Assembly (NCBI GenBank): GCA_964601355.1
Contig: CAZRNB010000082.1
Location: 1 to 14,013, forward strand
Direction of reading: 5' to 3'
Length of the DNA stretch: 14,013 nucleotides
Source of the DNA: CAZRNB01 sp964601355
Lineage (GTDB): Bacteria > Planctomycetota > Phycisphaerae > Sedimentisphaerales > Anaerobacaceae
Both the position numbers and the translations under genes were made by a program. Under the pieces are notes generated by a model that had not been told where the DNA came from, searched no databases, and saw only the letters and a program-made list of their open reading frames with translations. This document shows positions 4,346-11,543 of the stretch, piece after piece (the stretch's first letter is position 1; every line of letters starts with the position of its first letter).

Positions 4346-6607
4346 TCATTGGCTCAGAGCCGCAAGTACAGATCTTTCCTGCCCATTAGTCAGTGCTGCT
4401 TCAGTCTGCTGAATGGTTACAGTTTCCAACGGTTCTATGTTGGTTCCGAGCAAGATTTCGTCATAAGCCATAACCGGCAACAGCGGTACTACCCGCGATA
4501 AAATTGCCGCAAATGGCGATCGCAATCTCGAATCGCATAACAGCACTACCTTGTCTTTGCCTTTGTCCATAACTGATTTCCAGGCTTTTGCGATGTTTCT
4601 GCTTAGCTGCATTACCGCCTCCGTTGGCAAAGCTAAAGCTATCTGGCCCGCCTCTTCTCGTAAAGTTGACATAATTTGATGCTCGCACACCGGCTCAAGC
4701 GTTATAGCTGAAATTGTGCCGCCATCGTCCTTATACAGCTCGGTAATGGTTCTGCTTAAGGACTTTCGAACAAGCTCAGTCAGAGCTACAACATTTTTTG
4801 TTTTCGACGCATGATCCGACAATGATTCAAGTATAGTGGTTAATTCGCGTATAGGTATTCCATCCTTTAAGAGATTTCTAAGCACACGCTGAAGCAAACC
4901 GATCGACATTTGTCCGTCGGCACCAACTATTTCTCCCACCAACGACGGCTGATTTTTACGCAGCCGATCGATAAGCTGCTGCACATCCTCACGAGTCAGC
5001 AGCTCATCAGCGTGCCTTTTGAGCGTCTCGGATAGATGGGTAATAAAAACCGACTCAGCATCGATTACAGTGTATCCGTTCAATTCGGCCTTTTCCTTGT
5101 TTTCCTTTGTAATCCACAAAGCAGGCAGACCATAAACAGGTTCCGCCGTTTTAATACCCTCTACTTTGCTTTGGACGGTACCAGGATCCATTGCCAGATA
5201 CAAATCAGGTTCCAGCCGACCACTTGCTACGGGCATTTCTGAGAGTTTGATCTCATAAGCCCTCGGCTCAAGATTAATATCGTCCCTTAAACGCACCAAT
5301 GGAATAATAATGCCTATCTGCTGAGCAAAGTTTCTACGCAGTGTACCGATACGCTCGAAAATGGCGTTACTCTTACGCGGATCAACCATACTGATCAGCC
5401 GGACACCTACATGAACAGAAACTCTGTCAACATCCAATCCGTCTAAGACGGATTCGACCGGTTCTTTTTCGGTCTGTTTTTGTTTGGGCGAGACAAGTTT
5501 CTGACGGTCCTTCTCAGATTTAGATGCCATCCGTCCAATCATAGCGGTTCCAATGGCCAGCAATAAGAAAGGCACCTTAGGTAATCCCGGCACTAACGCC
5601 ATCGAAGCAATAATAAAAGCTGCCGTCGTCAAAGGACTGCTGGCCGTAAGAAACTGCTTGCTTAAGTCTTGTCCGACGCTGCGATTTGATGAAATTTTCG
5701 TTACCAAAAAACCGGAACTGACTGAGATTATCACTGATGGGATCTGATTTACCAGCCCATCGCCGATGGAAAGGATTGAATAGGTTCTTACGGCATTGGC
5801 GATTGTCATACCATGCGAATATCCCATAGCTATGCCGCCGACGATATTAACAGCGGTGATGATTAGGCTCGCTTTGGCGTCGCCACGAATGAATTTGCTG
5901 GCACCATCCATCGCACCATAGAATTCACTTTCCTTTACAATTTTTGATCGGCGCTCATTAGCCGCAGCTTCAGTAATTAGTCCAGCGTTCAGGTCTGCAT
6001 CAATAGCCATTTGTTTGCCCGGCATGGCATCGAGGGTAAACCGGGCAGATACTTCGCTTATCCTCTCGGCACCTTTTGTGATTACAACGAACTGGATAAC
6101 AACGAGGATTAAGAAAATGACAAGACCCACGACAAAACTGCCGCCGGCAACGAAATTGCCAAAGGTCTGGATGATTTTGCCGGCATCAGCCTGCAAAAGT
6201 ATCAGCCTGGTTGAAGCCACATTAAGAGAGAGGCGAAACAACGTTACAAAAAGAAGCAGAGAAGGAAATGTGGACAGCTCAAGCGCCTCTTTTGACGACA
6301 GAGTAATTATTAACACTGCCAGCGATAACGAAATACTACAGGCTAAAAGCGAATCCAGTAACAGCGTCGGTAGCGGAATTACAAGTGTGGCAAGAATAGC
6401 CACAAATCCTACTGCCAGGATTATATTACTGTAAGAAGCAAAAGGAGGTGTACCAAGACTATCCCCCGCTTCCTCAGCGGCCAGCCTCAACGAATTCCCG
6501 CGAAGGCTGGAACCTGTGACCCGTGAACCAGGCGAGGATTCCCCTTGAGGGGGGACCCACGCATGATTAGCCACCAGCGACGAACTCGGTTTTCCAGCTT
6601 TTGCCAT
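4346..6607 (-). CDS. flhA: Flagellar export gate protein FlhA
   Basis: FlhA forms the membrane-embedded nonameric ring of the flagellar type III export gate and couples proton flow to export; its cytoplasmic domain docks chaperone-substrate complexes. The membrane part starts near residue 61 (ILAVGFVAILATLVIPLP). The family signature RLSLNVASTRLILL is at about 125-138 and the conserved loop MPGKQMAIDADLNAG at 195-209. The last membrane helices end near 360 and a cytoplasmic domain fills 385-753. At 753 residues it is longer than the usual about 690. The excess is an N-terminal leader of some 55 residues with repeat-derived sequence (VPPQGESSPGSRVTG). GAGG eight bases before the ATG supports the start at 6607. 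The upstream gap to fliN is an inverted heptamer array. Confidence 0.97.
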   Translation of the reverse strand: MAKAGKPSSSLVANHAWVPPQGESSPGSRVTGSSLRGNSLRLAAEEAGDSLGTPPFASYSNIILAVGFVAILATLVIPLPTLLLDSLLACSISLSLAVLIITLSSKEALELSTFPSLLLFVTLFRLSLNVASTRLILLQADAGKIIQTFGNFVAGGSFVVGLVIFLILVVIQFVVITKGAERISEVSARFTLDAMPGKQMAIDADLNAGLITEAAANERRSKIVKESEFYGAMDGASKFIRGDAKASLIITAVNIVGGIAMGYSHGMTIANAVRTYSILSIGDGLVNQIPSVIISVSSGFLVTKISSNRSVGQDLSKQFLTASSPLTTAAFIIASMALVPGLPKVPFLLLAIGTAMIGRMASKSEKDRQKLVSPKQKQTEKEPVESVLDGLDVDRVSVHVGVRLISMVDPRKSNAIFERIGTLRRNFAQQIGIIIPLVRLRDDINLEPRAYEIKLSEMPVASGRLEPDLYLAMDPGTVQSKVEGIKTAEPVYGLPALWITKENKEKAELNGYTVIDAESVFITHLSETLKRHADELLTREDVQQLIDRLRKNQPSLVGEIVGADGQMSIGLLQRVLRNLLKDGIPIRELTTILESLSDHASKTKNVVALTELVRKSLSRTITELYKDDGGTISAITLEPVCEHQIMSTLREEAGQIALALPTEAVMQLSRNIAKAWKSVMDKGKDKVVLLCDSRLRSPFAAILSRVVPLLPVMAYDEILLGTNIEPLETVTIQQTEAALTNGQERSVLAALSQ
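6481..6552. repeat. Palindromic units in the flhA leader
   Basis: CCAGCCT (6481-6487) pairs with AGGCTGG (6504-6510), and CCCC-TTGA-GGGG lies at 6541-6552. Both fall in the first 40 codons of flhA, before the conserved membrane domain, and encode a Ser/Gly/Pro-rich stretch. Confidence 0.6.
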
Positions 6608-6622
6608 TATTAATCCTCAAGA

Positions 6623-6700
6623 GAATTAAGAATTGAGAATTGAGAATTGTGAATTGTGAATTGAGAAAAAATTTCTAAATTCTAAATTCTTAATTCTAAA
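6623..6700. repeat. Inverted heptamer array between fliN and flhA
   Basis: Six units of GAATTAA, GAATTGA or GAATTGT (6623-6664) are followed, after an A/T spacer, by four units of TTCTAAA or TTCTTAA (6673-6700). The arms are in opposite orientation, so the transcript could fold into a long, bulged AU-rich stem. It fills nearly the whole gap from the fliN stop at 6702 to just above the flhA ribosome site. Unlike the arrays found inside genes, both arms carry stop codons when read in the direction of the operon. Confidence 0.85.
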
Positions 6701-6701
6701 T

Positions 6702-7145
6702 TCATTTCATCTGTCTTCCACTATCTGTACCACCGTTGCCGGCACTAATAATCTGTTTTATCCTGACGGCAAATTTGCCGTCCACCACCACTACATCTCC
6801 TGTACCGAACCTCGTATCCTTTAGAAACAAGTCGGCCGGTGCATCAATGGATTTATCAAGCTTCAAGACCGAACCCGGTCCAAGCTGCAGGAGCCGGCGG
6901 ACCGGTATCTGTGTTTGACCAATAGTAACGGCAACAGGTACATTTATATCAAGAATGATATCCAGCTTCCCGCCGGAATCTGCGGATTCGTTTCCGATGA
7001 CTTGTTCGGAGGCCGCCTCAGTTAATTCGATCCGCTGCGCAGATACCTGATTTTTGGATTCAGCTTGTGATTCGCCTATGTCCGCTGCGCCGGAAGGAGC
7101 TTGAGTATTTTTTGCCTTTTCTGCTGCTGCAGATGCCTTTGCCAT
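6702..7145 (-). CDS. fliN: Flagellar motor switch protein FliN
   Basis: FliN forms much of the lower C-ring and takes part in torque, switching and docking of export ATPase complexes. Residues about 60-135 are a SPOA (surface presentation of antigens) domain: LDIILDINVPVAVTIGQT, LLQLGPGSVLKLD, then GDVVVVDGKFAVRIKQI, which matches the conserved FliN pattern. The first 58 residues are an Ala/Glu/Ser-rich linker without visible repeats. 147 residues is a normal length. GGAAC lies a few bases before the ATG. It follows fliM after 54 bases, as in many flagellar operons, but is followed directly by flhA rather than by fliOPQR and flhB. Confidence 0.93.
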   Translation of the reverse strand: MAKASAAAEKAKNTQAPSGAADIGESQAESKNQVSAQRIELTEAASEQVIGNESADSGGKLDIILDINVPVAVTIGQTQIPVRRLLQLGPGSVLKLDKSIDAPADLFLKDTRFGTGDVVVVDGKFAVRIKQIISAGNGGTDSGRQMK

Positions 7146-7199
7146 GTAATGTTCCTTTCGTCATCCTGTTAACCAACTAACCTTCGATATCCCCACACT

Positions 7200-8333
7200 T
7201 TATCCAGCGTAATCCTCTAAGTCAGTTATAACTATGGCGTGCTGGCCTGACAATTTTGCCGGCCGGCCTCGCAAAACAACTCGGCCTTCAACAACCAGCT
7301 CAACCGGCTCATCATAAGCTTTATCGAGCAAGAATATATCACAAGTGCTAAGACCCATTATCTGCTCGAAGGAGAGCATTGCAGTACCTAATTGAACCGT
7401 TACTGTAATCGGCATTCGCTGAAGATGTTCAAGTATCGATTTTGAAATATCTTCGTTTGAAAGTTTTTTATCAGGTTCTACAACTTTTCCGACGACCGGC
7501 CAATGATGTGTCAGCCTTCTGCATGGTATTAGAAAGCTAACTTCCGACCCGCCTGCCGGATGGGCAGGGCCTTTCTGACTGCCTTCAGCAACGACCTTTT
7601 CGATGCCAAATACAATTACGCATATTTCTTCTATGTCCTGCAATTCTATGGGCAGCCTGTCTTTGACAAAAGCCTCGGCCGGCCGCACGTCATAATCCAC
7701 CGATCCTCCTTCAGTAGAACGCAGAGAAATAGCAAGTGAATCCACAATGGCCGAGGCAATATCATACAAAAGTGATTCTTCAAGCTGCGATAGAGGTTTA
7801 TCTGGCTGCTGCGAGCCGGAATTATCCGTATCCTTTGCCGGCTCAGCTTCGCCGAGTAATTCCTTCACCCACGCAATAGCGGTTTTTTCCGGAATAATGA
7901 TGGACCCAAATCCGCCTCCGGCAGAGCCGGGGACAAAGGCTAAATTGTAATTTTTTTGTCCGCCCCTTAAGACCTGGTCAAGAAATCCCCCGGCAAAATG
8001 CTGAGAAATCGAAGTCACGGTAACATTGAAATCACGATGGTAAAGCTGAGTAAATTTTCCGCTCATTATTTCGGCTATTTTCTTTGCGAAATTATTGAGC
8101 CTGTTGAGCTGGCTGCTGCTAAAGCAGTGAGGATGACGCCAATCATAATCGGCGATTTCTTCCTGCGCCACATCCGACGGCTTGCCTTCGGCCTGAGAAC
8201 CAATGGCAGCAAGAAGCTGCCGCCAGAGCGTAGTCCTGGACCGGATCAAACTCGATCCCTCCCGCTGGATGCCTGTTCCCGCTAAGGCGGGGATCGCGTC
8301 TCCGTTCAGGTTATTAGCAGATGCGTCACTCAT
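7200..8333 (-). CDS. fliM: Flagellar motor switch protein FliM
   Basis: FliM is the middle C-ring subunit that links FliG to FliN and receives CheY-P. From residue about 63 the sequence follows FliM: YDWRHPHCFSSSQLNRLNNF, the CheC-like middle domain with the GGGFGS glycine loop near 138-143, and a C-terminal SPOA domain at about 295-375 (ILEHLQRMPITVTVQLGTAM and on). Length is slightly above the usual 320-350. The ATG overlaps the fliL stop (ATGA). The N-terminal LSQDEIDALL motif that binds CheY-P is not evident. Instead residues about 12-30 (IPALAGTGIQREGSSLI) are encoded by repeat DNA at 8243-8291. A second repeat-encoded patch, GPAHPAGG, lies inside the middle domain. Confidence 0.92.
   Translation of the reverse strand: MSDASANNLNGDAIPALAGTGIQREGSSLIRSRTTLWRQLLAAIGSQAEGKPSDVAQEEIADYDWRHPHCFSSSQLNRLNNFAKKIAEIMSGKFTQLYHRDFNVTVTSISQHFAGGFLDQVLRGGQKNYNLAFVPGSAGGGFGSIIIPEKTAIAWVKELLGEAEPAKDTDNSGSQQPDKPLSQLEESLLYDIASAIVDSLAISLRSTEGGSVDYDVRPAEAFVKDRLPIELQDIEEICVIVFGIEKVVAEGSQKGPAHPAGGSEVSFLIPCRRLTHHWPVVGKVVEPDKKLSNEDISKSILEHLQRMPITVTVQLGTAMLSFEQIMGLSTCDIFLLDKAYDEPVELVVEGRVVLRGRPAKLSGQHAIVITDLEDYAG
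7552..7568. repeat. Palindrome CCTGCC-GGATG-GGCAGG in fliM
   Basis: A 6-bp perfect stem with a 5-base loop that encodes the PAHPAGG patch in the middle domain of FliM, in a position expected to be a surface loop. Confidence 0.6.
8243..8291. repeat. Palindromic units at the fliM 5' end
   Basis: GGATC/GATCC at 8243-8258 and CCCGC-TAAG-GCGGG at 8278-8291. The second is nearly the same hairpin as the one in the heptamer element at 2289-2303. They encode the N-terminal residues where FliM normally has its CheY-binding motif. Confidence 0.65.
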
Positions 8334-8911
8334 TGTATGGCAAAATCCTTAAAGAAAACGCCTTTAACTAAAGGTTTGGAATCCGGAAAAAGTTTTTCGT
8401 TAAAAGCATCCAATATTTCCGACTGAATGCGTTTAAGGTTTCTGTCGCCACGTGTATCTTCGATAGTCTGGCTTGCAAGATAGATAGTAAGCCAGTTTCT
8501 TAAAAGAGGAATCTTTTCTTCAAGAAATGGCACGCCCTTTTTGGGGTCAAGTGCGGTGCTTATCTGCAGCGTCAACGTTACTCGAATATAGCGTGTCGCC
8601 CCCGGCTCATTAAGGTTTGCCACCACAGGCTCTAAATCATGGAACCAGGTATTTTTCGAATCTCCTCCAGAAGCATCGGCCTTGGCAGTCCCCGATTCAA
8701 TCGGGGATGGTTCAGCCTGTCCAGACGTCTTGTCTTTCTTGTTGGCGTGGGAACCTCCAAATAAGCGACCGAGTCCCAAACCAGCTCCTGCGCAACAAAC
8801 AACTACAACAGCCAATATTATCCACTTCAAATAGCTCTTTGACGACGTTTTTATATTAGAATCTTTCTTCTCCAGGTCATTTTCTTTCTCTTTGGTTTTT
8901 TCATCTGCCAT
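8330..8911 (-). CDS. fliL: Flagellar basal body-associated protein FliL
   Basis: FliL is a single-pass inner-membrane protein that surrounds or assists the stator units. A cytoplasmic, Lys/Glu-rich N-terminus is followed by one membrane helix at about 28-50 (LKWIILAVVVVCCAGAGL), a periplasmic linker, and the FliL domain from about residue 90 (WFHDLEPVVANLNEPGATRY, then RVTLTLQIS, ending in FFKDFAIQ). 193 residues is normal. The linker carries SPIESGT, encoded by an 8-bp-stem palindrome at 8690-8706. Its stop overlaps the fliM start by four bases, so the two are translationally coupled. GAGG lies some 13 bases before the ATG. Confidence 0.9.
   Translation of the reverse strand: MADEKTKEKENDLEKKDSNIKTSSKSYLKWIILAVVVVCCAGAGLGLGRLFGGSHANKKDKTSGQAEPSPIESGTAKADASGGDSKNTWFHDLEPVVANLNEPGATRYIRVTLTLQISTALDPKKGVPFLEEKIPLLRNWLTIYLASQTIEDTRGDRNLKRIQSEILDAFNEKLFPDSKPLVKGVFFKDFAIQ
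8690..8706. repeat. Palindrome CCCCGATT-C-AATCGGGG in fliL
   Basis: An almost perfect 17-bp palindrome inside the periplasmic linker region of fliL, between the membrane helix and the conserved domain. Confidence 0.7.
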
Positions 8912-8959
8912 TTTTGTCTTTAGCCTCGACTGTTTTGTTAATAAAAAGAAGACATTGAA

Positions 8960-10549
8960 TCAGGAGACGGTAGTCAGAATTCTTTCTTCTCGGTATCGCC
9001 TCATTTTATCTCGTAATGTTCGATCACTTATACCCAGCACCTTTGCAGCCTTGGTCTGGTTGCCCGCGGTTTGTCGCAGAGTATCCAAAATCGCTCGTCT
9101 CTCAATCTGCACCAAAGGTACACCGCCCAGGTTCGGGGATCGGGGATCAGGGGTTCGGCAATCATAATTCTGACCCCTGACCCCTGACCCCTGACCCCTG
9201 ACCCCTGACCCCTGGTCGGTTCTTTGCTGCGGCAAAGTCTGCATATCATCGAAAAGCCAGGATACATCAGCTAATGAAAGAATTGGTCCATCTCCCAAAA
9301 TCAGCGACGTCAAAACTACATTACGTAACTGCCGGACGTTGCCGGGCCAATGATATTTGGCTAATACGTCCATCATAGACGGATCGAGCTCCGTAATTTG
9401 GCGTTGTGCATCGCGAGCATGAAGATTAACAAAATGCCAGAGGAGCTCAGGTAAATCCTCAAGACGCTGTCTAAGCGGTGGAATGACTAATCTGACGCCG
9501 CTCAGCCGATAGTAAAGGTCCTGGCGGAATCGGCCGAGCTTTACTTCTTCCAGCAAATCTCTGTTGGTAGTGCTTATTATGCGTACATTGACCCTGACGT
9601 TTTCGTTTCCACCGACACGTTCAAACTCCTGCTGCTCGAGTATCCGCAGCAGCTTAGCCTGAAATTTCAAAGGTGTTTCAGAAATTTCGTCTAAGAGCAA
9701 GGTCCCGCCATGTGCCATTTCAAATCGGCCTCTTCGCCGCGCGTAGGCGCCGGTGAAGGCACCTTTTTCATGGCCAAACAGCTCGCTTTCAAGCAGCGAA
9801 TCACTTAACGCCACACAGCTGACTTTAATATATGGTCCTTGTACCCTCCTGCTTTTGTAATGAATAAGAAAAGAAATTAGCTCCTTGCCTGTTCCGCTTT
9901 CACCGCTAATCAAAACCGGAGCCGTCGTAGGAGCTATTTTCTCAGCCAGACTGATGGTCTCAATCAGCTTCGGGCTTCTGCCTACAATCTGATAGAGACA
10001 GCGGCTCGCTTCCTGAGCCGATGATATAGTTGAGACACTATGGTTGGGCAGAAATGCATCCAGCAAAACCTCAATTTTCTCCCGGTCAAGCGGTTTAACC
10101 AAAAAATGACAACAGCCCATTCGATCAGCCTTAACCGCCGCCTGTGCCACCAGGTGCAAATCCTCAACACTCAACTGGCCCGTATTAAGCTCAACCATCA
10201 TAATAATCGGCAGTTCCGGCATATTTGATTTGATCTGGCCAACTAAGTCGAATTCCATGATCGAAGGCAGGCTTACCCCGTTAGAAATCCCAGCCCGCTC
10301 GGAATTAAGAAGCACACAGTCCCCGGGATTTCTAACAGGGCTTAACTTCTCGCTGATAAATACGAGGTCGCAGATGTTCTTGTCAAGAAAGTCAACAGCA
10401 GCCTTTTTATTATTAGCAAGATTTGCTCGAATTCCCTTACCGGCAAAAATCTCAAACATAAATCGAATTGTCTTCGGGTCATCATCAACTACCAAAACGC
10501 TTGCCATATTGTTATCCGTTGCGTCGGCTTGATACTTACTTTTATACAT
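8960..10549 (-). CDS. Sigma-54-dependent flagellar activator, NtrC family
   Basis: A 529-residue bacterial enhancer-binding protein in FlgR/FleQ position. Receiver domain at about 16-170, AAA+ domain at about 187-430: Walker A GESGTGKE (216-223), the sigma-54 contact loop GAFTGA (263-268), Walker B GGTLLLDE (281-288), RQDLYYRL (342-349) and WPGNVRQLRN (401-410). A Fis-type helix-turn-helix closes the protein (NQTKAAKVLGISDRTLRDKM, 497-516). AGGGG lies eight bases before the ATG. The receiver keeps the acidic pair DDD (22-24) and Lys152, but Ser66 stands where the phosphorylated Asp belongs, so control by phosphorylation is doubtful. Residues 71-93 come from an inserted inverted-repeat element, and residues 445-474 (between AAA+ and HTH) from a heptamer element. 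It probably activates sigma-54 flagellar promoters; none could be identified here. Confidence 0.9.
   Translation of the reverse strand: MYKSKYQADATDNNMASVLVVDDDPKTIRFMFEIFAGKGIRANLANNKKAAVDFLDKNICDLVFISEKLSPVRNPGDCVLLNSERAGISNGVSLPSIMEFDLVGQIKSNMPELPIIMMVELNTGQLSVEDLHLVAQAAVKADRMGCCHFLVKPLDREKIEVLLDAFLPNHSVSTISSAQEASRCLYQIVGRSPKLIETISLAEKIAPTTAPVLISGESGTGKELISFLIHYKSRRVQGPYIKVSCVALSDSLLESELFGHEKGAFTGAYARRRGRFEMAHGGTLLLDEISETPLKFQAKLLRILEQQEFERVGGNENVRVNVRIISTTNRDLLEEVKLGRFRQDLYYRLSGVRLVIPPLRQRLEDLPELLWHFVNLHARDAQRQITELDPSMMDVLAKYHWPGNVRQLRNVVLTSLILGDGPILSLADVSWLFDDMQTLPQQRTDQGSGVRGQGSGVRGQNYDCRTPDPRSPNLGGVPLVQIERRAILDTLRQTAGNQTKAAKVLGISDRTLRDKMRRYREERILTTVS
9130..9219 (-). repeat. Heptamer element in the activator gene (GGGGTCA type)
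   Basis: Plus-strand reading: GGTTC, GGGGATC twice, AGGGGTTC, GGCAATC, ATAATTC, then six TGACCCC units (9171-9212). The arms are complementary in type (GGGGATC against TGACCCC). It sits in the linker between the AAA+ domain and the helix-turn-helix and encodes QGSGVRGQGSGVRGQNYD in frame. A sister copy with three TGACCCC units is at 12266-12339. Confidence 0.9.
10272..10344. mobile_element. MITE-like inverted-repeat element with CTTA duplication
   Basis: A left arm CCCCGTTAGAAATCCC (10276-10291) and a right arm GGGATTTCTAACAGGG (10325-10340) are inverted repeats with 15 of 16 bases matching, around a 33-base centre. CTTA stands directly outside both ends (10272-10275 and 10341-10344) and extends to GCTTA if one end base is shared, as expected for a target-site duplication. 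Element plus one CTTA is 69 bases, exactly 23 codons, so the host gene stays in frame. There is no room for a transposase. Confidence 0.7.
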
Positions 10550-10601
10550 ATTTTGATCCCCTGGAATAAGATTTAAGATACATTTTATCCATTATAAAAG
10601 C

Positions 10602-11525
10602 TCAAAATTCGTTTTCCCCGGCTCGTTCCGCCGAGGCGGGTCGTGGCGGAATCAGCTTCTGCGGCTCATCCTTTATAAACCAATCAATCAAATTCACCCG
10701 GCTTTGGGCTAAATCGGCCCAAAGGCAGCTCGGATATTTCTCAATTAATTGCCCGTACACCTTCTTGGCCGATGGCAAATCATATTCTCGCAGGCAATTG
10801 CCCATTTGAAATAATATCCAGGCTCTATCTTGAGCCGGGTCGAGGCTATTAACCTGATTAAATTCGCCTTCGGCGGCAGTGACATCATTTGCATCTGTAC
10901 GATTCAGAGCTTGCTCGTAAAACACTTCCGCCTGTTTCAGATGACCGCTTAGAAACAAAATCTCTGCTAACTGCAGGTAATTGTGCAGCTGGTCCGCCGA
11001 GGCGGATTGAGTAAGATTTTCTAACATCTTCAATGTTTGAGCGGACACAGGATGATACGTCAACTTAAGACGTCCCCGTGAAGCGGAGAAGAATTGGCTA
11101 TCCTGGCCGAGCTCCATCTCGTTCTTTTCTGCAGTTTGCTGCGTTAGTCCGCCGAGGGACATCACAGACGAGATCTCTTTGCCTTCCGAGACTTGCCCAA
11201 GCTCGTTGAAGTCCGCTACGCGAGCTTGAACCATCTTAGCGGTTGCAGCAGGTTCCGCCGGACGGCTTTTCGTCTCAAATCTAATAGAGCGAATTTGTTC
11301 AACTAAGCGTCGAAGCTCCGCTTTTTTTCCCTCATCCTCTCCGCTTTTGGGAGCACTTATACTGTTTTGCAGCAGCTCGTGTGTAATATGGCCACCTGAT
11401 TTTGAATCAACGTCGATACTATTCTGAGATGGATTTTCAGATGCCAAGCCGACTAAAGACATCAAGAGACAAAAAGCAAAAAGAATAAATCGATGCTCGA
11501 TGCTGTTTTTATTTTTAACCTTCAT
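10602..11525 (-). CDS. Secreted TPR protein
   Basis: Read from the ATG at 11525, which has AGGA about 11 bases ahead (the ATG at 11537 touches it), this gives 307 residues. It opens with a Sec signal peptide (KVKNKNSIEHRF, then ILFAFCLLMSLVGLA), so the mature protein is periplasmic or exported. A charged central part is followed by tetratricopeptide-like helices from about residue 160 to 290: YLQLAEILFLSGHLKQAEVF, then AWILFQMGNCLREYDLPSAK. A GGCGG palindrome at 10993-11006 encodes SASAD just before the TPR helices, and another at 10626-10651 encodes the Pro/Ala-rich C-terminus. It directly follows the larger TPR gene. No named family is recognised; a periplasmic scaffold of the motor is plausible from context. 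Confidence 0.65.
   Translation of the reverse strand: MKVKNKNSIEHRFILFAFCLLMSLVGLASENPSQNSIDVDSKSGGHITHELLQNSISAPKSGEDEGKKAELRRLVEQIRSIRFETKSRPAEPAATAKMVQARVADFNELGQVSEGKEISSVMSLGGLTQQTAEKNEMELGQDSQFFSASRGRLKLTYHPVSAQTLKMLENLTQSASADQLHNYLQLAEILFLSGHLKQAEVFYEQALNRTDANDVTAAEGEFNQVNSLDPAQDRAWILFQMGNCLREYDLPSAKKVYGQLIEKYPSCLWADLAQSRVNLIDWFIKDEPQKLIPPRPASAERAGENEF
10626..10651. repeat. GGCGG palindromes at the TPR gene 3' end
   Basis: CCGCC-GA-GGCGG (10628-10639) lies inside a wider TTCCGCC/GGCGGAA pair (10626-10651). It encodes the last dozen residues of the secreted TPR protein. Confidence 0.6.
10993..11006. repeat. Palindrome TCCGCC-GA-GGCGGA
   Basis: A perfect 6-bp stem inside the secreted TPR gene, placed between the polar middle part and the TPR helices. 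Confidence 0.65.
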
Positions 11526-11543
11526 TATATTTAGCATCCTGCT

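Noticed and set aside
9028..9267. 79-codon minus-strand frame inside the activator gene
   Set aside because: It is the alternative frame of the heptamer element. It is useful as proof of frame-neutral coding but is not a gene.
10550..10601. Sigma-54 promoter (GG/GC boxes) ahead of the activator or other genes
   Set aside because: No TGGCAC-N5-TTGC-like site was seen in this gap or in the other intergenic gaps examined by eye.
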